A DNA stretch of 64,000 bases, taken from assembly GCA_024741835.1 (NCBI GenBank), contig JAENRP010000013.1:229851-293850 (forward strand), read 5' to 3'. Numbering within the stretch: the first letter of the stretch is position 1; every line of letters starts with the position of its first letter. The notes below the pieces were generated by a model. It was not told where the DNA came from and did not search any database. It saw only the letters and a program-made list of their open reading frames with translations. The translations under genes were made by a program, and so were the position numbers. The stretch is from Diplocarpon mali. Taxonomy: Eukaryota > Ascomycota > Leotiomycetes > Helotiales > Drepanopezizaceae. This document shows, one piece after another, positions 46,761 to 60,267 of the stretch.

Positions 46761-47224
46761 TTATTACCTAATAAGCATTAAGACGATCGCATTAAAGTTG
46801 TAGCTCTTAAAGAAGCGCTAGCGACCTAGCGCAAAGTCAGTATAACATAAGGTATAAGGACTCTAAGGGTCTTACTTTACAAAGGCGGCCAAGGCCATAA
46901 TAAGCAGGAGTTCCTTTTATATTTAAAAATTATTAGTATAAAGACGATATTTTTAAATAATAAAAGAGGGTTATTTTTAAAAAAAGGGAAGAAGAACCTC
47001 TGCGATAAAAATACTTTATAAGAAGCCTAATAGAGTACTAGTATAGAATCGCAAAGATTCCTAAGCGCGCTTATTACCTATAGTAACCCTTCTTATTTTA
47101 AAAGGAATAACCTCTAAAAAGGCAATATATAAGATAGAGCCTCTTTTTCTTATAACTACTATTCTTTCTTTTATTTTATTTATATAGCTAAGCGATTCTA
47201 GGAGTATCGCCTAACTAAGAGGTA

Positions 47225-47422
47225 TATTATATAAAATAGGCGGAGTCTCCACTTATTCTAAAGACCCTTTACGTGACTCCTACTAAGTTATAGACTCTCC
47301 CTTTTCTTTCCGAAGTCTCCTTACCATATATATACTAAAAAATAATATAATAAATCATCTTCATCTATATTAGCAAGCCTCTTAAACGACCTAATGAAGG
47401 CCCTCCAGCCGACCGCACCATA
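47225..47422 (+). repeat. copia F 3' LTR
   Basis: 198 bp, starting TATTATATAAAATAGGCGG and ending CGACCGCACCATA, followed by AGGTT. Confidence 0.9.
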
Positions 47423-47427
47423 AGGTT

Positions 47428-50400
47428 AATAAACCGATATAAACGGACCCTAAGGTATTTATAACCTAATAGACGGATCAATTCTTCTAAAGATTCCTAA
47501 TCAATATAAGCGCTTTAAATAAAAATATAAGAGGAATCAACTAATTCAAAGCCTTATAAAATATATAAGATGCAGTTCTAGCTCTACTTAGCACTAAAAA
47601 GTATAAAATTACCTTTAAGGCAAGTTCGCGAAATACAATTGGCAAGACAACTATTCGAATACCGGCAGGCCTTATAAAGTTCTTAATTATAAAGGCAGAT
47701 ATACTATTTTTAGTTTACTTATAATAACTTAATAAAATAGGAGCTAAATACAACAATCTGCGCAATTTACTTATTATCAGCAAGGAGAAACACTTAATTA
47801 TTAGAAAACATAAGCACTTATAGCTCCTACTTAATATAATAGAGCAACTTCTAATAACTTTAAAGGGTACAATCAATATATACCACTTAATAGAAATAGA
47901 GATCTAAAGGCTATATAAAAGATTCGGACATCCTTTAATAAAGCACCTTAAATACCTTTTAAACTAGGCCGGTTATAATATAGACTTTAGTATTATAATA
48001 AGAGTAAGGGAAATATGCCAATACTGCCAACTCTATACTAACGCCTCTTATAGATTCTGATTTAAGCTATAAGATAATATCGACTTCAATTATACTATAT
48101 ATATCAATATTGCTTAGTTTAGTAAAAGGAACGCCTTTTATATAATTAATAAAGCGACAGGATTTAAAGCCGCAAGGTTCTTATAAAAGGGAATAGAAGC
48201 ACATTCGGCCGATGCAGTATTTTAAGCCCTTAAATTAGCTTGGCTAAATACGTATATTAGACCTTCTGATTTTATAGTATATAACTATAGTATTAACTTC
48301 AACTCGGCAGAGTTTAAAAGCTCTTTAAGATCTATAGGAATAACCCTTAAGCTAGTTCCTATAAAGGCGCACTACTCTATCGGCAAGGTCGAATGGTATT
48401 ATTACTATTTAAGATATGCCTTTAAGATAATAATAGCTAAATACCCTTGATTAAGCGATAATAAAAGGCTGCAGATAGCTATTAAAGCAGTTAATAATAT
48501 AATAAGGCTTAATAGGATGATTCCCACTTTACTCATTTTTAAGGCATATCTAAGGCTGATTAAACTAAATCTTCTAAATCTATTAGTAGAATAGAGGGTA
48601 GCAATAATTAAGAAGGCTATAAAGGAAGTTAGGAAAATCTATACTACTCGCAAGGTCAATAACACTTTAAGTATAAGGAATGGCCTTAGAACCACTTATA
48701 TCTACAATTTAAGGCTGAAAGACCTAGTATTAATATATTAGGAGAAAGGAGGATAGATAGGCCTATTCGAGTTCCTAGGCTTAGAGAACAAAACCTATAT
48801 AGTTAATATCAACAGTAGAATAAAGCACTTTAGGTTGATAAGCGTACGCTTATTTAAAATCGATAATAAAGAAAACTGCTTAAAGGAAACTAAAGGAATT
48901 GAACCTAAGGATCGAACGACTACTAAAAGGAAGTAGAATGCAACTAATATTAATAAAGAAATAGAGCCCTCTTACTTAATTAAGCCGCAATTTAATAGCT
49001 GTAAGCAATTGCCAAAAGTAGAGGTTCCTTTTATTAAGCCTATTTCTAGCCTTCCTATAATTGATAATAACTATAATGCTAAGATATAAATATCCTTTAA
49101 AGCAGATAATAAGCTATATATAGCCAAATCGGAGGTATTTCTGATAAAGAAGGAGAATAGGAATTAGAAACTATCGCAAAAGCTATAGGCAAAAGGTAAG
49201 ATTACCACTCTTAAGCGCCCTTTTTAGCAATCTCGCCTAAAGGAGTACTAAGGGCTAATGAATAAGAGGATATTTGTACTAATAAATAAAAATGACCCTA
49301 CTATAAAAGGCAAAAGGATCTTTAAATCGAGAATAGTTGATAAGATAAAGGGGAAGGAGATAGATCACCTATTTAAGAAATCACGCTTAGTTATATAGGC
49401 CTAGAACGATACTAGTAAGAAGGAGGAAGGTATAATTACCTAATCTCCAACTATTTAATAAGTAAGCCAATGCCTTTTAGTATTACTTTCAGTATCAATC
49501 TAGGAATACTTTAAAGAATAGGGTAAGGAGGGCATTCTCGGCCTATAGGATATTATATAAGCATATACCTAAGCAGCTTTAAAGCTATTATGTAATATAT
49601 TTATATTTCCTCTATAAGATATTGCTAAGCTATTTCCTATAGGTACAGTCTTTAAAGTGGTACTACCGCTTTATAGCATTCCCAAATTAGGAAATTACTA
49701 ATTTAGCACCTACTATAAGCACTATTGCAGCAATCTTAGTATAGCCAACTCAACTTATAACCCCTATCTATTATTAACCTTAAGCACTTCTCCCTTTTTT
49801 AATATAGTAGGAATACAAATAGATAATACTTTAATACTTAGAGAAGTAGACTTTTTAAAAAAGGAGGAGGATAAGATCAAAAGGGTAGAATTCCTTATAA
49901 AGCTAATATAATACCTATCGAGCACCGAATCACTAGCTTTCAATAGGTGTATTATTTCCTAAGAAGGGGATATAGTATATATACGATAAAAGGGCTAAGG
50001 CTAAAGGCTGGAACTAGTCGATACTTCTTAAGAGGGCTATAAGCAACAATACTTAGAGCAAAGAGCAAGAGAAGCTTATTTAGCTACAATCTGCCAGCTA
50101 GAAGCTTCCTTCGATTTGTCAGCTATAGCCTAACACTAGGATCCGATAGTTTAAGATATAGAGAATCTAAATAAGCGACTTAATTAGATCTGAAATAACC
50201 CTAAAAGAGGCTTAACCTACTTTGCTATTAATTTATAAAACGCTAAGCTATTCGCATTTATCGATAGATCTTTTACTAATAATAAGGATTTAAGCTTATA
50301 GATCGGCTATATTATTATATTAGCTACTAAAGAGGAAGGAGAATCGCAGTTTACTTTAAAAGGCAATATTCTATACTATAGCTCGACGAAGTATAAGAGA

Positions 50401-50760
50401 GTGACAAGAGCTATACTAGCCTCCGAACTATATACTATAGTAGCAGGTATTGATATGCTGGTTTCTATAGCTATAACGATCGATATAGTAACAGCTAAGC
50501 TAAGTCTACCCTACCTCCCTACTATTGTATATACAGATTCCCTCTCCTTATATAAGTGTATTATCAAATTAGGCACTATAAAGGAGAAGCGATTAATAAT
50601 CGATATAATAGCTATTCGACAATCGTACGAGAATAGGAAGCTTATAGAGATACGTTGGATCAATAGAGCTAGCAATCCCGCTGACGCTATGATAAAAGCC
50701 AATCCAAATCAGGCCTTTTAGCAACTAGTAGACATTAATTCGATAACTGTTAAGAAGGAG
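47428..50760 (+). pseudogene. copia H pol, RIP-degraded
   Basis: Resumes the H frame after F. Integrase: HSADAVFQALKLAW near 48195 and a GKVEWYYY segment near 48380 (a conserved E-containing motif of copia integrase). Reverse transcriptase: KGKRIFKSRIVDKI near 49310, QSPTIQ near 49440, catalytic box as QIDNTLIL near 49815 (TDDT in G). RNase H: open stretch 50401-50721 with VYTDSLSLYKC and INRASNPADAMIKANP. A few RIP stops remain; several hundred codons are nearly open. Confidence 0.9.
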
Positions 50761-51049
50761 GGATAGGTACAAAGGCCTATTAGGGCATAACTAGACCTGA
50801 AAAGGTGCTAAATTGATAATATCTGATTTTTTGATTGCGCGCTACTAGCAATTTTTTTTCTTTTATTTTACTGCGAGATATATTCCTATACTTATTATTA
50901 CCGCCTTCTTTTTATCTTTTCCTTACTTACCTGCGAGTATTTGCATTTTTATCACTCAAGTAGTACTTGAAAAGGGGATTATAGTAAAGTAGCGATTATT
51001 ATATTACTAAAGATAACGATCTATTAACGATTCTACCTCTGACAAGCAC

Positions 51050-51912
51050 CTATTCTAAGTACTAGGATTTTTAAGGCGTAGATCCTTAAACCCCTAAGGC
51101 TTAGAAGCCTTACTACCTAAAGCAGCGGCCAAGTTGGCCCGCTCCTCTTAAGCTTATACTTAAGTAAAAGCGGCCGCGATCTTATCTAAATTCAATTCAT
51201 TTAAATTACTAAGATCTAGATCCCTACCTTTTAAAGAGCCCTTAGAAGGGACCTGTCTACCTTTGCCCTTTTAGCGGCAGATATTATTAAAGGGAGCCCG
51301 AGAACGGCCTTTAGCTAAGCTAGATAGCCCCTTTATATATTAAAGGGAGCCGAGTACCTTAGCGCCTTAAGTCTTAAGACGCTTAAGGGCAGTATTACCG
51401 CTTTAGATAGTGTGTAATAGATCTTGCAAATAGTCAGTTATTAATATCAAATGGATTCAAGGGCATTTATAGCCTGCTAGGTATTTATAAGGTTGATACT
51501 ATAGCAAAGGGTATAAGCTTTATTTAGCTAGGCCAGCTAAAGGGCATCCTAAGTCTTTAGGACTATAAAGATTTATATCTAAGTCTCCTTAGATAGGATT
51601 TAGGCTGCCTCTTAAATTGCTTTAATATTACTACTAACTTAAGCATCTTAAAGGATAATGTACTTATCTTAAGCTTAAATAGATATTTAAAACGGATATC
51701 TATTAAAGGTTATTAGGGTAAAAGGATATTAAAGGGCACTTACTAGGACACACTTTGCCTACTGCGTAATATAGTAGTTATACTTCTTAAAAGTGAGAGT
51801 ATTAAATGCGCATATATGGCCGGTATTATTCTTACTAGCCTCCTTTCTTAATATTATACGCATATAACGTACGCATAGCATCCGAAAGGCCTTAGGCAGG
51901 TCCTTTGGATTA
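51050..51912 (-). pseudogene. accessory frame of H, 5' end cut by gypsy E
   Basis: Inverse counterpart of the accessory frame of G (G 34018 corresponds to 51912). It runs opposite to H pol. It is more RIP-mutated than in G. The insertion of E at 51912/51913 falls close to the frame's 5' end. Comparing the two copies near 51420-51480 shows CTGAC and TTTGCAG in H where G has CTAAC and TTTGTAG. Confidence 0.5.
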
Positions 51913-52526
51913 TGTAACAGCTGCACCTCCACTTAGTGCAATTACCTGGGAGTACGGCGTTTTAAAGTTTCGCAATCTCGATTCGATATAAGGTTTTTTC
52001 AAATCGACCTTAAAGGTGCAAAAGGATATTCTTATATAATATTATATAAATGGACAAAGAGCCTTAAGCTACTTATATATATAAGGAAAAAGGGCTCTCC
52101 CTTAAGGAGGGCTCCTTAACTTCTTTATTTCCTTTATATTAGACCTATAGAATATACCTTTTGCATTACTTTTTACTCTTATACTTGATCTTGCACTTTA
52201 GGGTTCTATATTATTATATTAAATGAAGAAGTTCTTCTTTATTAAGGACAGCTTTTAATAATATCCTACCCCTTTTAAAATTCGATTCGCAGTTATTTTG
52301 ACTTTTAATAGAGTTAGGATCTTAAAGATCTTTTAAACAAACTAGGAGCTTAAGTATAGCTTATTAACTAGTATAATTAAGGAACGCTTTTATTAGCCGG
52401 ATTTTCTTAATTACTCCTTTTGTAGAAGTGCTATAAGCAGAAGTTAAGAGAGCACTATGCTATTAGAACCCTTTTTCTATAAAACCCCTTTTTAACTGAA
52501 TTACTACTAAAACCAAAATCGGTAAA

Positions 52527-54162
52527 ATGAATTCCCTATTAGCCGGAAGTCAGCAAATACAGAATATACCCGGTTTATTTAAGGAACCAGCTTCTATAAG
52601 GAGTACCCTTACCCTAGCCCTTAGGGCCGGACCTTCCTCTGCCGCTAAAGGTAAGAGACTATAATACTATAGCCGAGCCAATTAAAATAAATAAGACTTT
52701 TTAAACCTAAATGTCTTATAAGGAATAGTCTTAGGTTTAAAGGAATCCTTATAATACTAAGATTAATCTAATTGATAATTATAAAGTAAGATTAATAGGA
52801 TTGCTTAAGCTATCTTTAGCCTAAAGACCCTAGCTTATTAAAGTTAAGAAACAGCTTAGCGTATATATTAGACTATTAAGTAAGAATCTACCTACCCTTA
52901 ATAAAGTAAGACCTAGCCTCCTTTAGAAGTTGATATAGATATAAAATAGCTAAAAATTCAGCTAATTAAAAAAATCACCCCTTTTAATAATAGAACCTCT
53001 TTAATATATAAGCAGTAGTTAGCTTTAGTCTAAGACCGATTGCAAGTTAACGCTAACTTATATCCAAATAAGCAAGCTTGCTAAGCCCTAATTTAAGGAT
53101 CTACTATAAGACAAGCCCGAATATACCTTAAACCCTAATACCTCTTAAAGACTAACCCCTTTTAAAATTATTAAGAAATAGTAGAACTACTAAGCAGTTA
53201 CTTTTTAATTAGCTAAAAGGTAGACCTATTTTAATCTACTTTCTACTACCTTTATATAAGGGAAGCTGGTTATTTTAAAGAAACTTTTCCTTAGTTTTAA
53301 GCCTAATTCTAATCTACTATAATCTAAGGAGAGGTCTTAAGATTTAAGTAGTTCTTCTTTATATAAAATAAGATTACCCCTTAGCTTAAAGCTGCCTATA
53401 CCTTAGCTAAGGCCTCTTAAGGAAAGGACTATACTATTATAGTTAATTAATTAAACGCCTTTAATATCAAATGCTAAAGTAATCAACTTCTTAACCCTTC
53501 GATTAGAAGCAAAGCGACCTTAGTATTATACTAAAAGATATCTAGTTTACTCCTTAATAAGACTGCTTGCGGTTTAAGCACTAGAAATACTACTTAAGTT
53601 TTTAAGCCACTAGCCCTAAAGCCTACTACCCCTTTTTACTAAGATATACCAGCTAAGGCTAATTCTCTTACTTTACCTCTTAAGCAAGCTACCTACTAGA
53701 CCTATGGCAAAACTAATCACTATAAGACTAAGTGCCCTTTTATAAGTAAGATTAATACTTTAGAAGATATAAAGAAAGATAATCCGACTTTAGACTTAAT
53801 TAAGAATAGGGTTAAAATAGAAGAAGATTAAAAAAACGAAAAGGCCTAGGAAAAGACTCTTACTTAGGCCTACGAAAGTGCAACTTATTAAAGCTAAATC
53901 TTAACTCTTTAATAGAAGGGAAGCAATTCCTAACCTTTTATACTATTAGTATAAATGGACTTAAAGTATTATTATTAGCTTTAGTAGATACTAAAGCCCT
54001 TAATTACCTATTTTTAAATCGTTCCCTTTTTATATATCTTTTGAGAGCAATTGGCTTTAAAATTCTTCCTCTTCTAGCCCTTATTCCTATCTATAGATTT
54101 TAAAATACTATTTGCGCATAAGCTATGCACTATATGCGCTTTCACTTAACAATTGATAAAAG
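52527..54162 (+). pseudogene. gypsy E gag and protease, RIP-degraded
   Basis: Starts MNSLLAGSQQIQNIPG at 52527. Gag capsid-like region about 52900-53450 (for example QLALVQDRLQVNANLYP, then REAGYFKETFPQFQAQFQ). Zinc knuckle at about 53695-53740 keeps the His and last Cys (YGKTNHYKTKCP) while the first two Cys are Tyr. Protease motif VDTKAL at about 53984, where gypsy proteases have DTGA. The frame is cut by copia B after a 5-bp duplication AAAAG (54158-54162 and 60263-60267). Confidence 0.88.
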
Positions 54163-54357
54163 TATTGAGCTTAAGTAAGTCGGCGCAGTAGGTAATAGAA
54201 ACTTCTAAAGGTCGATGGTCGATATATTAGTAAGAGTTAAGGAAGGAAGGTTACCCCTTTCTTCCCTTTAGCTATATACGTATTAATATCCTATTAATTA
54301 AGCAGTAGGGTCATATGATAATATATTAGAGTAATAGTTGTATTACCTATCTTAATA
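54163..54357 (-). repeat. copia B 3' LTR
   Basis: 195 bp; the forward strand starts TATTGAGCTTAAGTAAGTCG and ends CTATCTTAATA. Confidence 0.88.
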
Positions 54358-54676
54358 CCCTTACTCAAACCTTACTCTAATTGACCTATAGTCGGGAAAA
54401 TAATAATTATCCTTTTGCGCTAATCTAACTCTTAAGTATCTCTTTAAATTAAAAATAATCAATTAATAGCAACCTCTATTAAAATCACCAATCCTACTTA
54501 TAGGGTAGGACTAAAAGTTAAATTTCCTAAAAGATATTCCTTTATAAGACTATATGACTTAACTTGCAGTCTAAGCCTAGGAGTCGATTTAAAAACTTTC
54601 CTTTATAAGACTATATGACCTGACTCGCAAGGCGGGCCTAGGAGTCGTCCTTAAGCCTGCTAAGCCCCTACTATCC

Positions 54677-57600
54677 TTTGCAACCTTAGTATATCTTTAA
54701 ACGCTTTAAACTTTACAATCGTCTTTAGTAGCTTTATAAATCCATCTATTACTATTCGATCGATTAGAATATAGGTAATTAATAACTTATTCTTTATAAT
54801 AAGGTCGCAGATGAAGTAATAGGCAATATCGATATATTTCGATCGCTTATATAAGTATAGGTTCTTTATAAGTGCAATCGCCCTTATATTATCTGCTTAA
54901 AGATTAATATAGTTCTTATCTTATTTAATATACTTAATGAAACTTATATCTTTTAGAACTTAAGCGATCTATAATCCTTGCTTGCAATTTAATAATATCA
55001 ATATATATTCGGCCTTAATACTTGCAATAGCTATTAATTTCTACTTCCTACTTCTTTATAATATAGGTCTGCTATATAGCACTGCTACGCTTTTAAATAT
55101 ACTTTTCCGACCTTTTATATTTGCTTAATTAGAATCGGTATATACCTTAAGCTTTGCGCTTATATATTTCATTAGTCTGTATCTTACCTTTTATATAATT
55201 ATTAATCAAAGGTACCTTTTAAGTTGCTTAACTATATTCTTATATTAAATCGTCGGATCCTTTAAGTTTTGACTAAGTTGCCTAGTAATAAAGGCGATAT
55301 CTAGTCTTATATATACTATAGTATATATAATTGCTTTAATATCCTATTAGTACTTCTTTAGATCTCCTCTTTACTTATTTTTATTAGTAGGCTCTAACTT
55401 ATTATACTTTCCTTTAATTGAAGTACGCTTTAGCTTAAAGTTAAGAGTATAAGTAGAAAGTCCTATTCGGTCTAGGATCTTTTTAATATACTACTCTTAA
55501 TCTAATTAGAGTTCTCAAGTAGAGCGGTTCCTTATAATATAAATGCTAAGGATCTTATGAATTCCCCTTAGATCCTTAGTATTAAAACGTTTCCGAATCA
55601 TTATAAAGAACTAATCTAATTAAGTAATTGTTTTTATAGCTATAGTAATATCGTCGATATATAAGAGCAACTTGATTCTACGCTTAGTATAAGTAAAAAG
55701 ACAAAGGTTAGCTAGGCTTTAAATAAATCCTATTTTTACTAGAGTAGAGCTATATAAAAGGTTTTAATCATAAGCTGATTGTTTAAGCCTATAGATACTA
55801 TAGAGTATATAAAAAGAGTGGCTAGCATATATAAGAATACCGTTAGGTTAAGAGAGAAAAATCCGTTCCTTTATAATCGCTTTGGTAAATGCATTTTTAA
55901 TATTATACTATCTGCATTTAAGGTCTTTAGCAGCTACTATTACTATAAATATGCAAAGGGTATTTATGCAAACTATTAGCGCGAATATGTCGAAGTAGTC
56001 TTCTTTATACTATTAGGAGAAGCCCTTAGCTATAAGCCTTACCTTATAATATTCTAAGGTCCTATCTGCATATATCTTAATTATAAAGACCCACTTTATT
56101 AAAACCAGGTTCACGTCCTTTAGTATCAGTTCTTCTATTTATATACTATTTATAATAAAAGAGCTTATCTCCTCTTAAATTGCCTTATTCTATACTACTC
56201 TATTCTCTAAGTTATTAATAGCTTTGTTATACGTCTTTAAAAGAGAGATTTTCATTATCCCTTTAGCGGCTAGGAATGCATTATCTTTATCGAAGCTCTA
56301 TTAAAGTTCAAGCTTATAAATCTTATGCGCTATTATAGCTTAGATACGCTTAGATTCGCATTTATCTAAGGCGTCTTCTAGTTCTAAGTCTCTATTCCTC
56401 TTCAAAGGCGTAGGTTCAGCTATAGGTTCTATAGGCTTATCATTTAAGGAACCGCTTTCTAATAGTAAAGGCTTATTATTACTTATACCTATTTTAGGAA
56501 TATCCTTTACTATAGGTACTTTAACTAAAGGGATGATAATATCAAAGTTATTCTATACTTTAGGTAGTTCGCAGATGATAGGAATAGTCTATTCGGCCTT
56601 TAGGCGACTAGCAGGTCGTTGATTAGCAAGTGCGCTTAATATACCTAAGCTAAGAGAAAGGGGTTATTAGTTCGGCTTAATAGTATTATTATTAAGTGGT
56701 ATACCTTGCAAATCTCTAGTTATATAAAGCTTTAAGGATAGCTTCCTCTTATTTCGAGATTTATTAAACTCAATTACTAAAGATATAATTACTCGCCTTA
56801 GATCTAGCGCGTATACTATCTATTATTTTATTATCTATTTAATATACTTAATAAATATATACTCTTTACCTTAATCTATTAGCTTCTTACTCTTTATACC
56901 TGCGGGCTAGGACTTTAGGCTAATATAGGAGTAATAGACGCTTCTAAAGACGCAGATATAGTCCAAGCTTAGTTTCTATTTAAAATATGCCTTATATAGC
57001 AATATTCAGGTGCTATTAACTATTAGTCTACTACCTATTCTATTTTATAAGTATATATCTACCTTAACCGCAAGGTCCTAGAATTCCAATAGCAGGTTAG
57101 CATCTTACAATAGAGCGCGATAGTTAGTCTCTACTTATTAAATGCTTCGCTTAGCAATACCATTTTAATAAGAACCTTTATATATTATAGTTAGTTTGTA
57201 ATAAACTCCTTATTTTACCTATTTATTAAGCTTTGCCTTAATCTTTAATATATTATTAGACCTAATAGCTATTAGCTTTAACTAAGTCTAGCGTTCCTCT
57301 ATCACTTTCCAAGTTTCTAGCTTTTTTATAAGCTTAGATTTAGTCTTAGCGCAAATAGTCTATATCTGCTAAGTAGAGTTATTTACTATTTGAGAAAACT
57401 AATTATTTCCTTTAATTAAGGTTATAAATAATCTGACAGTATTAATAGATATTAGCGCTAGTATCAAATCTTTCTATAAACTAAGCTTAGTTTGCGTTTG
57501 ATTTCGAAGTTTTATTAGCTTGCAAATTCGGTATACCAGGCGATCCTTTAGTACTTAGATCTTCTATTTTAAAGTCAAGACCTTATATAAGCCCTTTAAT

Positions 57601-59638
57601 TTCTTTAGTCTTAAATGCGCGAATCTTTTATATATTAGTTAATACCTTAATAGGCTTTCGGCTTCTAATAGCTTTAATAGCCTATTATTAATCGATACTT
57701 TATTATCGGCGGCTAAAAAGGACTAGTAATAGCAGTTTAAGGTTTTACCATTTTCCAATTGCAAGCCTAGCTTAAGAGTCGTTTTTAATAAAACTGCAAG
57801 ATCTACTTGCAGTCCTAGCTTAAGAGTCGATTTCCTAGAAATGGCAAGATCTACTCGCGGTCCTAGCTTAAAAGTCATCTCTAACGAATTCGCGAATTTC
57901 ACTTGCAGTCTTAGCCCAGGAGTTATTTCTGCGAATTTCACTTGCAATCCTAGCTTAAGAGTTATTATTAGCGAATCTATAGGATTTACTTATAGTCCTA
58001 ACTTAAAAGTCATTTTTACGAATTTTACTTGCGATCCTAGCTTAAGAGTCTATCTATTCTCCTTATCCTCGCTTAATTGTATTAAGGCAGAGAGTGCACT
58101 TTCCTTAAAGGAACCTACTTATAGGTCTAGCTTAAGAGTCAATTTTTATAATATTACCTTTAAGATAATATAAAATCTATCTTTAATTTTAGCTTTAAAA
58201 ATCACTTTATAATTATTATTTATAAACTATATAAATTGATTATTAAAAACTCTTATATAATTTAACTTTATATAGATCTTGCAGCTAGATAAAAGATTAA
58301 TACTTAAGCTAAGTATAAGGAGAACATTTTGCAAAAGGAAAGAAACGCTAGCAACATTCATCTCTACTATACCTATTAAGTCTATATATAACCTTCTACT
58401 ACCAACTTTAATAGAGCGCCTTTTTATTTTAATAAGCGGGCCTTTAAATAGGTAGGGTTTATTAGTTATATATACTATATAACTAGTATTATTATATTAG
58501 TCGGATTTAAGGATCTTATAAAGATCGGCTTTTAAAATATAGGCATCTTTATTATAATTATCGTTTGAATTATTAAAAGTGGATTTAGATTTAAATAACC
58601 TACTATTATTATTAGAGGTATCTGCTAAAGTTCTGGCTAAATAGCCTTTTCCTTTGCCTTTCCTTAATAGTTATAGCCTTTAGTAAGATAAGGGCAGTTT
58701 GCTTATTAACTTCTGCTTTAATTACTTCTTAATATTAAAGCTAGCGACTATATTAATCAGTTGCCTTCTAACTTTACAATTAGTAATATTATAAGTACTA
58801 TTATAGAAGTAGCATCCCTAATAAGCTTAAGGGCTTATCCTACGCTCCTTCCTTTTCTTAGGCTTATCGTTGCCTTATAATGCGGCATTTGCCGATTTAA
58901 AGCGTCCTTTAAGGTCTTACTTAATAGTTCAAAAGAGGTTGATCTTCTTATAGATCTTAAGGTTAGGTTAGATAAGAAGAGATTATTTTATAATAGCGAA
59001 CTTAAAAGGGAGGCTATTAAGTAGGAAATTAAAAAGCTGAGTTTCTCTAAAAGTTATAGCTATCCTAGGATCTATAGCTCTTACTCTTCTCTTTACTTTA
59101 TATAATATAGATTAAGTAGAGTTTATATTTATATCTATATCTTTACTATCTTTATCTTTTCTATACTAAAATAAAGTGATTTGCTATAGCAGATGCTAAG
59201 TATTAAAGGCAGTTGTCTAAGAGTATTTTACTTTTAAAGTATCCTATCTTATTTTCGCATTATTATAAACTTAAATAAAATCTCTATCTTTATTGCTTAA
59301 ACCTCTATTAATCTTAAGCTTACATTTAGCTAAGGCTAGCCTATACTCCTTTTCCTTTTTTATATTTAAAATCTACCTTTAGAAATCTCGGTTATTATCT
59401 ATTAAGGCTCTTAGGCTAAGCTTATTTAGTATATTTGGCAAATCTTTAGCAGTTATATTAGCTATTAAAGTAAAAGTGGACGAATCGGTAGAGGGAGTAT
59501 AAGGGGCTATTCTTGCGTATTTAATAAGTGTCTTTTAAATCGCTATTTCGATGCCTTTGCTCTTAAAGTAAAGCTTTAAATCGTCGAACTATTATTGCTA
59601 GTTCTTTTAAAAGAATTAGAGGTCTCTAGGCCTAGTGT
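54677..59638 (-). pseudogene. copia B gag-pol, degraded but RT Asp pair kept
   Basis: Ty1/copia polyprotein on the minus strand, parallel to copia A. The reverse transcriptase box is intact YIDDI at 55647-55661, where copia A has YIDN. The in-frame repeat is open over 74 codons (57947-57723: MQVKFAEITPGLRLQVKFA, then TLKLGLQVDLAVLLKT). Stops at Gln positions are frequent elsewhere. A plus-strand open frame over the repeat (57841-58173) is its antisense. Confidence 0.88.
57725..58160 (-). repeat. in-frame pol repeat of copia B
   Basis: Array equivalent to copia A 10427-10853. The forward strand repeats CCTAGCTTAAGAGT at intervals of about 35-60 bp; on the coding strand this is ACTCTTAAGCTAGG. 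Unit order and linkers correspond to copia A, so the array predates both insertions. Confidence 0.8.
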
Positions 59639-60067
59639 TTCAATCGGAATCGGAAGCTATTACTGTTTCGAATAGAATTGCGTTTAAAATCAAATAAATT
59701 AAATAGTTAAAGGCACTCCTTTTATCGAAAAGTTAAAATAATTAAATAGTAGGTATTATAAAAGTATTAAATAAGGAGGAAGTCCTCTTATTAAAAAGGG
59801 TTTTTTAGGCTATAATACAAGGAATCATACCTCTTATAAAATATAGTAAAGCAAGGAATCACACCTCTTGCAATACCAAAGGGGTTATAGAGCAAGGAAT
59901 CATACCTCTTGCAATATAGGTTAGCTAAATAGGGAATTATACCTCCTATTCGCCGATTGCTCGCCTCTTACTATAAGTCTCGTTCAACTTCCTACTAATA
60001 GTTGCAGCGCAAGTGCTTTCTAAGGGAAGTTAATAATCTATTATCAGTCTATCTAGGGCTTATAACC

Positions 60068-60262
60068 TATTAAGCTTAAGTAAGTCGGCGCAGTAGGTAA
60101 TAGAAACTTCTAAAGGTCAATAGTCAATATATTAATAAGAGTTAAAGAAGGAAGGTTACCCCTTTCTTCCCTTCAGCTATATATATGTCAATATCCTACT
60201 GACTAAGCAGTAGGGTCATATAACAATACATCAAAGTGATGGCTATATCACCTATCTCAATA
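60068..60262 (-). repeat. copia B 5' LTR
   Basis: 195 bp; the forward strand starts TATTAAGCTTAAGTAAGTCG and ends CACCTATCTCAATA, followed by AAAAG. Confidence 0.88.
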
Positions 60263-60267
60263 AAAAG

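Larger units (their letters stand above)
31778..47422 (+). mobile_element. copia F, complete, split by copia G
   Basis: A different Ty1/copia family with 198-bp LTRs (31778-31975 and 47225-47422) and a perfect target duplication AGGTT (31773-31777 and 47423-47427). It sits in the gag-pol frame of H. About 7.6 kb once G (33094-41132) is removed: gag 32002-33088, pol 41138-45745, then about 1.5 kb of 3' sequence including an Ala-rich, RIP-sparse block. Confidence 0.92.
29189..51912 (+). mobile_element. copia H, broken into two visible parts
   Basis: Ty1/copia of the same family as G, in plus orientation. Visible: 5' LTR and gag (29189-31777), and pol plus accessory frame (47428-51912). Between them lies element F. 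After 51912 it is interrupted by gypsy E, so its last part (about 0.9 kb including the 3' LTR, judged from G) is outside the window. The join across F is exact: 29189-31777 matches G 38544-41132 in reverse, both 2589 bp. Heavily RIP-mutated. Confidence 0.9.
54163..60262 (-). mobile_element. copia B, complete, nested in gypsy E
   Basis: 6100 bp, minus orientation, same family as copia A (6139 bp). LTRs of 195 bp at each end and a perfect target duplication AAAAG. Carries the same leader repeats (about 59780-59945), in-frame pol repeats (about 57725-58160) and 3' tandem units (about 54540-54650) as copia A. The innermost layer of its branch of the nest. Confidence 0.93.

Noticed and set aside
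55779..55979. 66-codon plus-strand open frame
   Set aside because: Antisense of the copia B reverse transcriptase.
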